A stretch of DNA of 64,000 nt, taken from Pogonophryne albipinna (taxonomy: Eukaryota > Chordata > Actinopteri > Perciformes > Artedidraconidae). The notes under the pieces are model-generated. The model saw only the letters and a list, made by a program, of their open reading frames with translations. It was not told the origin of the DNA and did not search any database. A program made the translations under genes and the position numbers. The stretch lies in contig CM053264.1 of the NCBI GenBank assembly GCA_028583405.1, forward strand, positions 12,109,287 through 12,173,286, given 5' to 3'. Positions 12,121 through 22,407 of this stretch are shown piece by piece. How positions within the stretch are numbered: position 1 is the stretch's first letter; each line of letters begins with the position of its first letter.

Positions 12121-12400
12121 CGTGCACGGGCCTACTCCCGCTGCACGCGAACGAGAGCCTGCTCGCACTGCACTCTACTCCGCAACAAACAGCTGCAGAG
12201 TAGAGCGCGATGTTGTAGCGTTAATAAACGGAACAATCTAACAAAATTGCTTGTCAAAATACCAATATCACAGAACAATGTGAATGTATGTCTTACTGTT
12301 TTTAGTGGCCCGAGCGGGCAAGTGGAAAGTACGTTATGCTGGCCCGGGGTGTCTAAATAGTGCCTCCGGGCCAGCGGGCCAATTATAATGTCGAGCCCTG

Positions 12401-12776
12401 GCTGTGCAGGTGCATCGGAAAGACGAAATGAAAAGAAAAGAAACATATTTGTATGTGTTTACACAGCTTGCAGAGTGCTGGATATAACCGGGGGATGCAT
12501 TAATCAAGACCAAAACCTACTGACCTTCATGCATATTTGTTGACATTTAAAAACTAATTTTACTTTAGTATCAGGCCAAATAGAAAATGACGTAATAGTT
12601 CAAACAGAAGGTCAAAGAAACTAGTAGATGTTCCCTCATCATAGGAAGTACTACTGAATCTGTACAAATGTTTTAATGACAAAGAAAATGTCATAGTTTG
12701 GTTTGTTAACAGTTATTTCTTGATCTTAGAAACAGAAAAAAGACCAAATCAAAGAGATGTGGAGACGTTGAACCTG
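12401..12776. other. intron sequence, nothing recognised
   Basis: AT-rich intron sequence with no coding frame, terminal repeat or tandem structure that can be supported. Confidence 0.4.
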
Positions 12777-13171
12777 CAGGTTGTCAAACTCAATTTCATC
12801 GCGGGCCACATTCGCGTAAAGGTTGCACACAAAGGGCCGGTTGTAACTATATAAATATATACTATATAATAATGTATTATATTACATTATTGCCTCTGAA
12901 TTGGATTATTATCGGATAGGATAATAACTTATTAAGTAACTACGTCTGAAAGCAGAAGTCCAGGGCAAATAATTGCAAGTCTCTTCAGTGTGCATCTCAC
13001 AAAACGAGATGCATTGTGGGACATGTAGTTTATGGGCAACCTGCTTCTGTAAAGTGGCATGTAACCGTATAATAACCGTATTATATTCTTTGCAAGCTCT
13101 TGCGGGGCCACATAAAATGAAGTCGCGGGCCGGATTTGCCCCCCATGACTTGAGTTTAAAGAAAGACACTG
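12777..13171. mobile_element. decayed hAT-type MITE (CGGGCCACAT family)
   Basis: The left end CAGGTTGTCAAACTC and the inverted right part ACTTGAGTTT...CACTG enclose the paired motifs TCGCGGGCCACAT and GTCGCGGGCCGGAT. The family CAGGGGTGTCAAACTC...CGGGCCACA is widespread in fish. No TSD can be matched, so the ends are approximate. Confidence 0.6.
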
Positions 13172-13267
13172 CTCAGTTGCATTATGGGAAATTAATGTAA
13201 AATCTCAAATTGGTTACAACATGTTGTGCATTGCTTTGGAAAATAACGATATTTTTGTTTGTTGCAG

Positions 13268-13591
13268 GATCCAGGTGCCCCTAAATCAAAACCGAGAAAC
13301 AATGTACCACCATTTCGCAAGCTGTCAAACTGCAGCCTGCATCGACTCCCAAAGTTAACAAAGGAACAATAAGCAGATTTCTCCCACTGCAGCTTTTAAC
13401 TGCTTTATGCTGTATAAATGACAATGTGCAAATATATGTATATGAGGATTACTTTAAGGTGAACAAATTAGATGCTATTACAGGTTTATCTGCACATGCA
13501 TTTTATACTTGGGGTCATAGAAAAATAAGTTCCAGATATTGTACATTGACAAAGCCTTCCCTCCGTTGAAGACCTACAAAGCTGCTGAAAC
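13268..13591 (+). other. 5' untranslated part of SLC5A3-like exon 2
   Basis: An acceptor GTTGCAG at 13261-13267 opens this exon, which continues into the coding start at 13592. It contains a small upstream ORF at 13302-13358 (ATG plus 17 codons, TAA) and further short upstream ATGs, which could lower translation of the main frame. Confidence 0.5.
13302..13358 (+). other. upstream ORF of 18 codons in the 5' leader
   Basis: The ATG at 13302 sits in the context AACAATGT (no purine-plus-G Kozak match) and runs to TAA at 13356-13358. It would be translated only from transcripts that use the 13268 acceptor. A regulatory role is speculative. Confidence 0.3.
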
Positions 13592-16500
13592 ATGGCCCCC
13601 GCCACCATGGAAGTGTTAGACATCTCCGTCGTAGTGATGTACTTCATCCTGGTGCTGGCGATCGGTTTCATCGCCATGCGAAGAACCAATAAGAACACGG
13701 TGGGCGGATACTTCCTGGCCGGTCGCTCTATGAACTGGGCAGCCGTAGGAGCGTCGCTATTCGTCAGCAACATCGGGAGCCAGCATTTTATCGGACTTGC
13801 CGGGTCGGGGGCTGCTAGCGGTTTAGGCGTGGCAGCGTGGGAAATAAGCGCCCTGTTGCTGCTGCAGATATTAGGCTGGGTATTTATCCCCGTGTACATT
13901 CAGTCCGGAGTCTACACCATGCCAGAGTACCTGACAAAGCGATTTGGCGGGAAACGGCTCAAGGTGTATTATGCCGCGCTGTCCCTCGTGCTGTACATCT
14001 TCACCAAGGTGTCCGTGGATCTGTACGCCGGGGCCTTGTTCATCCAGGAGTCTTTAGGGTGGAACCTCTATCTGTCAATCATCCTCCTCATCGCCATGAC
14101 AGCTCTACTGACGGTCACTGGAGGTCTGGTGGCTGTCATCTACACGGACACCGTCCAGGCCTTCCTCATGATCGCCGGAGCGCTCTGCCTCATGAGCATC
14201 AGCCTCTTCAAAGTGGGAGGACTCAAAGGTGATTATGCATTGAATTTAATTCCATGTGACAGAGGTGGGAGAAGATGGAGAAAATCTTGTACTTAAGGGA
14301 ATATAAAGGAATACTCTGTTACAAGTAAAAGTCCTGCATCCATAATGTTACTTAGGTACAATAGCAATAGCTTTTATTGTCATTTGTCATAGCTACAGTG
14401 TAGTTATGACAATGAAAATCTTAGGTCACAGGCTCCTCCAACAGTGCAACACAATACAACAGATACACTTGTGCAAGTTTTTTACAGATTGGCTAATATA
14501 CGTATATCACTAAAAAGTTTCTATCCAAAGTAAATCTATTTGACACAACTGCCATGCGATCAACTGACTGCCATCTCACACTATATGCTTTTCTTTAAGG
14601 TTTGAGGACCAAGTACATGCAAGCTTCTCCAAACATCACGGCCATCTTGCTGTCTTCGCCCAACCTAACGTATTCTGCCTCCTGCCACCTCCACCTTCAC
14701 CCCAAACCAGACGCTCTGAAGATACTTCGGGGCCCGAGGGATCCAGACCTGCCGTGGCCCGGTTTCCTCCTGGGCGAGACTCCTGTCTCCATTTGGTACG
14801 TGTCCAAGTCCTTTCACCAAAACTGACATCCCTAACTGGTTCAGTTTCATGTTTAGTTTATGTGTGTCACCAGAAGATGGATGGCCTTTCATTTTGAGCC
14901 AGTATCCGTGTCCTTGCTATAATGCTACTTTATGGTCTAATTGTTCAATCTAAGCGTCCTCTCCTGTGTTCTAGGTACTGGTGTGCAGATCAGGTGATTG
15001 TTCAACGGGTTTTGGCAACGAAGAATATTGCCCACGCTAAAGGAGCCACGATCATGGCCGGCTTTCTGAAAATCCTCCCCATGTTCATCATCGTCATCCC
15101 AGGTAGATGATGCTGCATATTCACACAAAGTTGTCACACAATTTCAACTTTATGAAAAATAATAGTAAGGTTGATGAGTCAAAAAATATACAAAAAGACA
15201 ATTAGTGCTCTGTCGACTTTAAGTAAGTCAAATGTATTTATAAAGCGCTTTTCACAGACATAGTCACAAGGTGCTTGACAAAGAATTAAAACATCATACA
15301 AATGAAGAAGTGCTAAAAAACCTAATACATACAATAATTGTCCATACATGTTTACCCTTTTCCCTCTGACCTTGAGCAGCCGTTATCTCCCTTAAGGAGG
15401 GGCTGCCCTAGCAAGTTGTTGATGTTGCCAGTTTGTGACCGGGCAACTCTCGGTCAGAGATAGTTATTGTGGGACACCTGGAACACATCCTTCTCGGGGT
15501 GTTGATGACCCCGAGCCATAAGCGACAACAAATGTGATTCAGTGTCCTCAGCTGTTTAGTCTAACCAGGGGCGGACTGGTCATTGGGAATACCGGGAGTT
15601 TTTTTTTTTTGCCTAAATCCTACCGGCCCACATTTGAAAGTGGGGTGTGGCCCACACCCCACTGGGCTGGGATGGGCCGATTTAGTCCCTAATTTTGCTC
15701 TCAAAGTGCACCAGATCGATTTTTTTTTTTTTAAATCTCGGGAGCATGCCCCCGGACCCCCCTAGAGGAGGTGAGGTCCACCACCTGCCCACACCCCTTG
15801 TCAAATTGTCCCACCCACATTGAGGATGCTTCCTACGCCCATGTTTTATTCCATGTGTCAAGTCAGGCAAATTGGGTCCAAATATTATTGCATCAATGAT
15901 TTGTTAACATTAAAATCACTGTGAGGGGTTTCCGCGCGGTTTGGCTTTATGAAGCAGGCACGCAAACGGTTACGTCATGACGCAAACGATGACGCAATGA
16001 CGCAGCACCAGTTGTACTCTGGGCGGTGTGAAAAGAGCCTCCGCTAAACCGAAGAACCGGTTCTGAACCTGAAAAGCTCTAGCACGGAGCTTGAACCGGA
16101 ATTGCGTTTGTGTGAATGAGGTATGAGTCTTGTTTCCAATGTATTCAGAAGTTTCCCCCGCAGTCTTTACATACAATTGCTCTCTGACACACTTCACTCC
16201 TTGACTAGCGGATCACTAACTATATGAGTCATGTGTGATCTGATTTCAGGGATGATCTCCAGGATCTTCTTTGCGGATCAGTTGGCGTGCATCAGCCCGG
16301 AGCACTGCCTGGAGGTGTGCGGCTCTGCGAGGGGCTGCAGCAACGTGGCCTACCCCCGCCTCGTCATGCTGGTGATGCCCGTGGGACTGCGAGGCCTCAT
16401 GATGGCCGTCATGATCGCAGCTCTGATGAGCGACTTGGACTCCATCTTCAACTCGGCCAGCACCATATTCGCCCTGGATATCTACAAGATGATGAGGAAG

Positions 16501-17415
16501 CAGGTGTCGTCCCGGGAGCTGGTGATCGGCGGCAGGTTGTTCGTGGTTTTCATGGTGGTCATCAGCATCGCCTGGGTGCCCGTGGTCATCGAGATGCAGG
16601 GAGGCCAGATGTACTACTACATCGTGGAGGTGACAGGCTACCTGACTCCTCCTATCGCTGCTCTGTTCCTGTTGGCCGTCCTGTGGCATCGCTGCAACGA
16701 GACGGGCGCCTTCTGGGGCAGCTTGGTGGGGTTCGTCCTTGGATCGGTGCGTCTGATTTTGGCATTGGTTTACCGGGAGCCTCGCTGCGACCAGCCCGAC
16801 GACCGGCCCTCCTTCATCAAAGATATTCACTTCATGTACGTGGCGGCCATATTGTTTTGGGTGTCGGCTCTTGTGACTGTCGTTGTGAGTCTGTGCACTC
16901 CTCCGCTGGATCAAGAACAGATCAGAACCACCACCCTCTGGGGGTTAAGGAGGAGGAAGAGACTGAGGGAGAAAGCGAGGGAAGATATGACTGCTTTGAA
17001 GCCTCTGAACCATGCAAACGGTTTGACTGGGAGAGAAAAGAGTACGGATCAGCAAGACAACGGGATCGAGGCAAATCATGAGGAAACTCAGCCAAGCAAC
17101 GATCACGCTGTCATAGTCGGGGATTTAGCTTCTGATCCATCAATGGAAGAAGAGGGAGAAAGGAAGGGAGTGGGGGAGGAGGATGGCTGTCTTGGAGGAG
17201 GAGTCGTGAAGGGAGGGAAATGTTTGAAAGCTTTAGAGTTTGTCTGTGGTTTCAAGGAGAAGCCGTCCCAAGCTCGGGTCCTCAGCGCTGAGGAACAGGA
17301 GCAGATCCTGGAGCAGCTTCTGCACGAACCTCGAGGAACCAAAATCCTCCTGAACACGGCACTGCTGACCATTTGCTTTGTGGGCATCTTTATTTTAATC
17401 TACTTCTCCTTATAG
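13592..17415 (+). CDS. slc5a3: sodium/myo-inositol cotransporter (SLC5A3/SMIT1-like), 4 coding exons
   Basis: This plasma-membrane symporter couples Na+ entry to uptake of the osmolyte myo-inositol. Coding exons are 13592-14228, 14600-14795, 14975-15102 and 16250-17415. The three introns are GT-AG, in phases 1, 2 and 1. The sum is 2127 nt, 708 codons, close to the 718 of human SLC5A3. Family marks are [96 protein letters not shown] and the hydrophobic end [10 protein letters not shown]. About 14 membrane segments fit the LeuT-like SLC5 fold. A hydrophilic loop (about residues 540-670) precedes the last segment, as in SMIT1. A second in-frame ATG at 13607 has a perfect GCCACCATGG context and may be the main start. 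Human SLC5A3 coding sequence is uninterrupted, so the introns are unusual. SLC5A11 is the main alternative but fits the sequence less well. Confidence 0.9.
14250..14599. repeat. intron 1 of the coding region with AAGTA-family remnant
   Basis: After the donor at 14229, CAGAGGTGGGAGAAG (near 14259) begins a short AAGTA-type remnant running to about 14360. A fragment resembling the fish repeat with ATAGCTTTTATTGTCATT follows. The acceptor TTCTTTAAG ends at 14599. Confidence 0.5.
15210..15520. repeat. teleost dispersed repeat fragment (GTATTTATAAAGCGC type)
   Basis: The motif AATGTATTTATAAAGCGCTTTTCACAG with AAGGTGCTTGACAAAG is a very common fish intronic repeat. A relative lies at about 55770-55830. 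The boundaries are not definable. Confidence 0.5.
15567..15860. repeat. decayed DNA-transposon fragment beginning CAGGGGCGGACTGG
   Basis: The left end CAGGGGCGGACTGGTCAT is typical of a fish hAT family. Its interior contains poly-T runs and a 35-bp segment shared with 7862-7900. No matching right end or TSD was found. The rest of this intron (15860-16249) shows nothing recognisable. Confidence 0.45.
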
Positions 17416-17873
17416 GCTGGGACATGTTGGTCCATAAACTACAAGCAATAATGAACTAAAGGAGGGAAACTATGCTGCAGTTTCTCTTCAACTGTAATGA
17501 AAAAAGAGCATTGTGAACAGGTTCAGTAAACGGCAAACATTTTAGCTACGACCCCAAAAATATTTTGGTTTTGATCAGGCTCGGGAACCAATTCTTTTTT
17601 TTTAAACCAATAAGAACTTTGTTGTATTATCAAATGGATTTTATACACTATATTTGTCTATTTGATTAAGTGTCCACTTTAATATACTCGCAACAGAAGT
17701 GGATGGAAATACAAATGAATTCACATTTTTATATTCTGCTCGTTGTGAAGGTTGTTCTTAACGCTAGAAGATTCTCTTTCAAACACAGTATCATAGGTAC
17801 CACTAAATTAAATAACCGTCTGTTTATAGGGGACTATCGGACGGTCTGTCGCAGTATAGAGGTAAACAAAAAA

Positions 17874-18054
17874 GGCGTGTGGTGCAGTGGGTAGTGCGTT
17901 GGTGTTTGGATCAGGGTTCAAACCCCACTGCAGTCAGCATGTTGTTGTCTCCCTGAGACACTTCACCCCAAATTGCTCCTGTGGGGATTGCCCACAGTAT
18001 TGAGTATGTAAGTCGCTTTGGATAAAAGCATCTGACATGTAATGTAAAAAAAAA
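17874..18054 (+). mobile_element. tRNA-derived SINE
   Basis: The 5' part has a tRNA-like RNA polymerase III promoter: an A-box-like TGGTGCAGTGG and a B-box GGTTCAAACCC spaced as in tRNAs. The 3' part reads GTCGCTTTGGATAAAAGC and ends ATGTAATGT plus an A-rich tail. That tail is shared by many fish SINEs whose 3' end is borrowed from an L2-type LINE. It is not a functional tRNA gene, because the arms do not pair along the full length. Confidence 0.8.
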
Positions 18055-18879
18055 GAAGAAGATATAATTGTATGAATTAGTGGAGCAAGCACAAAGGTAC
18101 ATTTTGCAGTATTGCCGAGTGCAACTTAAAGTATTTTTATATTTTTTTACTACAAAACGTCACTTCCTTTTGCTTTGTGGGATGTCTGCGAACACTAGGA
18201 TTTAAATTATCCTTTGATGTTTTAGATTTTTCCTCTCAGTCTTATACATCTCAACGCAGTGTTACTATAACACCTTTGTGACACCTCTGTAAGACCATGA
18301 GAGCTGCACAAGGATGTGTTGGGAAGAATAAGGACTTCATTGTAAATTGTCATATCTTTTTGTAATAATTGCTGATGGCCAGCCTGATTTCCGATGTGAA
18401 GGAGAACACTTTTCTCTTCTCCTGTTTTAATCCAGTATTTTTTAATGCAGAATGACATTTTGGACAATTTCTATGCAAGTTTAAGTACAAATAACTTGAG
18501 GGGTATTTCTAAACGTGGCTATTGTATTAATGTTTCATTGGCTATTAAGGGCATGTAAATGTTCACTGTGAAATTACTTTTCTACAAATAGTAATATAAT
18601 CTTCCCATAACTTTGCACATACAGTAATCCCTTCTGAACTCGATACCTTCCCACACTTCGCTCTATGCAAAAAGAAACGCCTAATCTAACTGGTTGTTCT
18701 GGTCTAATGTGGCATTACCCCGGGCCCTTCATCAAACAAACACTGTAAACATAACTGTCACTCGGAATAATTTCAACCTCTACATGATGGATTGGTTCAC
18801 AGAGGATGAATCCTATTGCTTTTTGAGACCCTTTGATTGGTCTTCAATCAACACCATTAGATTGTATTTTTTTTTTTAA

Positions 18880-19200
18880 ATATCTCTAATTATTGGCTGG
18901 ATTTCCAGGCCATTTGGTGATTTTAATATCTTCCATTGGCTTTTTATCAAGCGGGGATATGCTCATTATTTTTGTTGTCCCATAGTTTTGTTTATGACTA
19001 ATTACATGCAAAGCTAATGACCTTCCTACCAGCATCAAGTGTACTCTTAGTGCTAATTAGCAAATGATAGCATGGACCAAGATTGTTGGATCTGTAAACA
19101 TCAGGATGTAAGCTTTATCATTGAGACCATTATGCCCCCACTTTGTAATGCTGGCTTTCTCTTATTAAACTTTTCCAAAATGCAAATGTTGGCTGCCTCG
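18880..19200. promoter_or_regulatory. candidate conserved noncoding block rich in homeodomain-like sites
   Basis: This is non-repetitive sequence with clustered TAATTA/CTAATTA, ATGCAAAG and GCTAATTAGCAAAT motifs and no reading frame. This composition is typical of vertebrate developmental enhancers. The call rests on motif appearance only. Confidence 0.25.
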
Positions 19201-19675
19201 TCTGTTTGTGTTCAATTGAGAGGCGTCATGTCCCGGAGAGTTTGATCTGTTAACAGCAGGGCGAGGCTTAAGGAGGGGAAAACCCAGCGTTCAGATTCAA
19301 TCGGAAAGTTAGTCAGGTGTTCTTCGAATGTATGCGCTTGATCCTGATTGGTCAAATTATTGCATTATTTCCCATTCATCTCAATTAAAGTGTGCTTAGT
19401 AGTCTAAATGAATCATCCTCCTACACTACACTCACTATGTTATAAATATTTTGGAAATGTACCCATTATGTACTGGACATCTATATGATATAAAAACATG
19501 CGTCCCTGAGGCGTGACAATGACCCAGCTGGTCATAGCAAGTGAAGCAAGCTGTGTCACGTTCTCTAGTAAAGTCAGCATAACACGTAAACATAGCACTA
19601 CTCAGTGAGTGAGGATGACATTAAACAGCCTCGCCCCAGTGGAAAGTTACACACTGAAAGTGGAAAGTTACCGGG

Positions 19676-20114
19676 TGTCAGAGAATATTTTAACCTGATC
19701 ATTTGGTAATATTGAGTTTCTCAGCGTTCCTGGGAACCTGTCTTTATTACAAACATCTGCTTCCCATTAAATCGCAATATCCCCTTGCGGCAACTTTAAC
19801 TGGGTAACAGGTCAAAGGTTCATCTTCTTGTCTGCTGGATGATGAATATGGTAGACACAGAGGAGCCTTTGTACTGACTATCTGGCATTGATTAGATGGA
19901 GTTAGAATAGGTCCGTCCCTTTTCTATATATGTGGATCTAAATTATTTTTGTCTTTAGAGTTTCGCGTGGTGACCTGCAGTTAACATCTGTGATAAACCG
20001 AGCGAGGCTCTCCGGCCGTTTTCTCTGTGAACTTTCAATAAATCTCAAGGTGTTTGATTAAACAACGAGTCCAGTGTCCAATGTTTCCTGCACCGCTCTG
20101 AAGTTTCCGTAACA
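19676..20114 (+). repeat. 5' LTR of the env-carrying provirus
   Basis: It is equal in length (439 bp) to the 3' LTR and differs from it at about four positions by eye: C/T near 19914, A/C near 19946, and TC/AA near 20073. It contains a polyadenylation-like CAATAAATC (near 20037-20045). The ends are TG...CA. Confidence 0.9.
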
Positions 20115-20165
20115 GATTGGCGTCGCGAACAAGGATACCAAAAGATCTTCAGAACTGGTAAGTGT
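20115..20165 (+). promoter_or_regulatory. putative primer-binding region and leader splice donor
   Basis: The sequence starting one or two bases after the LTR, TTGGCGTCGCGAAC, is where a tRNA primer-binding site should lie; the tRNA could not be assigned. CTGGTAAGTG at about 20156-20165 is a strong donor. It could produce a spliced env message with the acceptor CTTCACTCAG ending at 25594. Confidence 0.45.
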
Positions 20166-21962
20166 AATTTCAAATCTATATTTGGACATTGCCTTACCAG
20201 AATCTGTGATTGACGGTATCATAAAATTACCTGTGAAACTGAGCGGCTGCAATTTTTTTTTGGTAGACTTCTGCATTAAAAAGTGCCATGCATCTGTATT
20301 GAAACAGATCGCCAAATTCTGGAGATTTCAGCGGTTAACTGGTTAATTTAATAGCAGGCATCTCCTGGATCTGCACGGCTAAAGTGTGTGTGTGAGATTT
20401 CACCCCCCTGCGGGGCTGAAAGCACAGAGAGGGTGTAGCACGGAATGACACAATATTCTCTTCAATCACACCATTTACGTTTTTGGAACTAAACAAAAAC
20501 GCTGAGAAATGGGAAGGATGGTATGCGGGAATGTGTGACATACTGTATTTCATAACAGATGGGTTGTTGAATTTGGCTGTTGTTTGGAAGACAGGGTAAA
20601 TTAAAAAAGTCTTTGCTCTCCGCGGACGGCGAGAGCGAAGCACCACTAAATTCGCATAGTGGTTGTTGATTGAGAATAAATTAATTATTGCTCTTCAACA
20701 GATTCCGTTCTTAGCACTTGTACAAGTACATATGGGCAGAAGGCACTCATATTAAACAGATATTTCCCTACCCGCTGAGATCTCCCTAATTCGGATTAAA
20801 AAAATTAAGCTGGATGAGTTTTTTGCAGTCACCTGGGGCTTGTTGCGAGTTCATGTTTGTTTGTCTAATTGTTTCTATATTGGTTTGTCCCGCCGTCTTG
20901 TGTATGCTTTGTAACAACTAATGATGAATCAGTCCATAGCCAGGGTTAAATGAACTAAACTTTAGTTATCTCACCAAAAGTAAATGACTTGAGAAAAATA
21001 AATAATGTGAAGATGTAAAGCAAAATTATATATTATAGTATAAAGGTGCTGCAAAATGAAAATAAATAGCTAAAGAGTGTTTTTATGTCCTGCATCTGTC
21101 TCACACCATGAGACCCTCCGAGGCATGACTGCTGGTCATAAATACCGGCCTGAGGAGGTCAGGGTTTAGAAAAAAATCTGTCTGCTTAATTGGGTTAATG
21201 TTGTATTATTTGTTTCATTTATTCTTAATCTATGTATTGTATGGTAATAGTGAATAAGAAATGTAATGTATTGAACACATTCCGAAACAAAGCAGATAAG
21301 ACAGAACTAGACTCAGATATAATACTAATTGTGGTTGAAACCTTTTTGCGCTGTTGCTGCAAAGTGGAAACTTATTGATTGCCTGTTCCAACTGGCCACT
21401 GGAATCAGATAATTAATATAAGTTGAAGTTCAATTACAGTTTTTAAATATAGTTTAACATTCTTTATTAAACTGTTTCAAATTATTTCTAGTACAATTGG
21501 TCTACAGACATTACTACAATTCTAATAGTTGTTAAACTACTGAGCCTATGAACAATAGAGTAAAGGTCGCTGGTTAAGCCAGGATCAATATATTTGTTGA
21601 GGTTTTATTATATATAATAAATGTGTTAAATGAATTGAGTAATTTTTAAAGGACTATAATGTTGCAATCTCTTTGGGATAAGTAATTGCAGTTCCAAGAT
21701 AGATGTTGTTTTCCCTGGGCCTCTCCTTCAAAGGCCCATAAATCATGAGACTTCCAAATCCGAACTGACGGAGATCAGTATGACAAATCCATGAAGGGGT
21801 TCTACTTGGCCCAATTTAAATACCATAAAGAGAGTATTCACCCAGCTGTTTTGATTTCTTAAAAAAAATTCTAGTCTAGTTTCCTTCGAGTTCAGTCTAA
21901 GCTACGAATTGTTTCTCATAAACATTCGCACTGCTGGTTTTAATCCTTGAGCAGGCAAGCTG

Positions 21963-21964
<2 letters not shown>
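20166..21964. other. provirus interior without recognisable genes
   Basis: No open frame resembles gag or pol. Only short chance frames occur. The sequence is AT-rich with no tandem structure. Confidence 0.45.
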
Positions 21965-22009
<45 letters not shown>

Positions 22010-22101
22010 AAGCACACACACACACACGCATGCACCCCCCCCCACACACACACACACACACACACCCAAGCACACACACCCAAGCACACACACACATACA
22101 C

Positions 22102-22187
<86 letters not shown>
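21965..22187. repeat. (CA)n compound microsatellite
   Basis: About 220 bp of CA repeats are interrupted by CCCAAG and C-run variants. The Thr/His and Cys/Val reading frames here are artefacts of the repeat. Confidence 0.95.
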
Positions 22188-22188
<1 letters not shown>

Positions 22189-22407
22189 TTTGGATGAGTA
22201 TTTGCCTTATCCACTTTTTGCCTCTTTTAGAGTTATTAGTAATTCAGGATTAATTGTTGAATTGAATGTGCTACATGAGATAAAATACTGAAGCTTTGAC
22301 TTGATCATTTCGTTCACAACATTAGACCTTGTCCTCTCATCTCTAATAAAATAAGATACGTGTGCATGTTTGGTGTTTTAACACTCCTGTAATGTACCTA
22401 GTCTTGT

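Larger units (their letters stand above)
8916..12400 (-). mobile_element. near-complete hAT transposon carrying a three-exon transposase
   Basis: The left terminus CAGGGGTAGACATTA (8916-8930) and the right terminus, which in reverse complement reads CAGGGCTCGACATTA (ending 12400), form imperfect inverted repeats. Both are followed inward by CTGGCCC-type motifs. A candidate TSD is GCTGTGCT (8906-8913) against GCTGTGCA (12401-12408). It matches 7 of 8 and is offset by 2 bp on the left, so the duplication is slightly decayed. The minus-strand transposase gene lies between the ends, followed upstream by a GC-rich tandem repeat at 11735-12120. At 3.5 kb with termini and coding capacity, it is the best candidate here for an autonomous element. 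Confidence 0.75.
17416..19675 (+). other. 3' flank / probable 3'UTR of the SLC5A3-like gene
   Basis: There are no coding exons. Mammalian SLC5A3 has a very long 3'UTR, so some of this may be transcribed, but no clear polyadenylation site can be chosen. It contains a SINE (17874-18054) and a candidate conserved noncoding block (about 18880-19200). Confidence 0.4.

Noticed and set aside
11711..12203. Several overlapping Arg/Ala/Ser/Leu-rich frames on both strands
   Set aside because: All arise from the GC-rich tandem repeat inside the hAT element. Only the frame leading into RKSPEELKESDREY has transposase character, and its start is uncertain.
16246..17387. 222- and 94-codon minus-strand frames and a 264-codon plus-strand frame over the cotransporter
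   Set aside because: Shadows of the GC-rich SLC5A3-like exon 4 in other frames; no family resemblance.
17874..17946. Possible tRNA gene
   Set aside because: A and B boxes are present, but the cloverleaf is not complete and a SINE body with a LINE-derived tail follows directly.
20335..20646. 103-codon minus-strand frame inside the provirus
   Set aside because: No motif, wrong strand for gag-pol and no splice context; probably chance.
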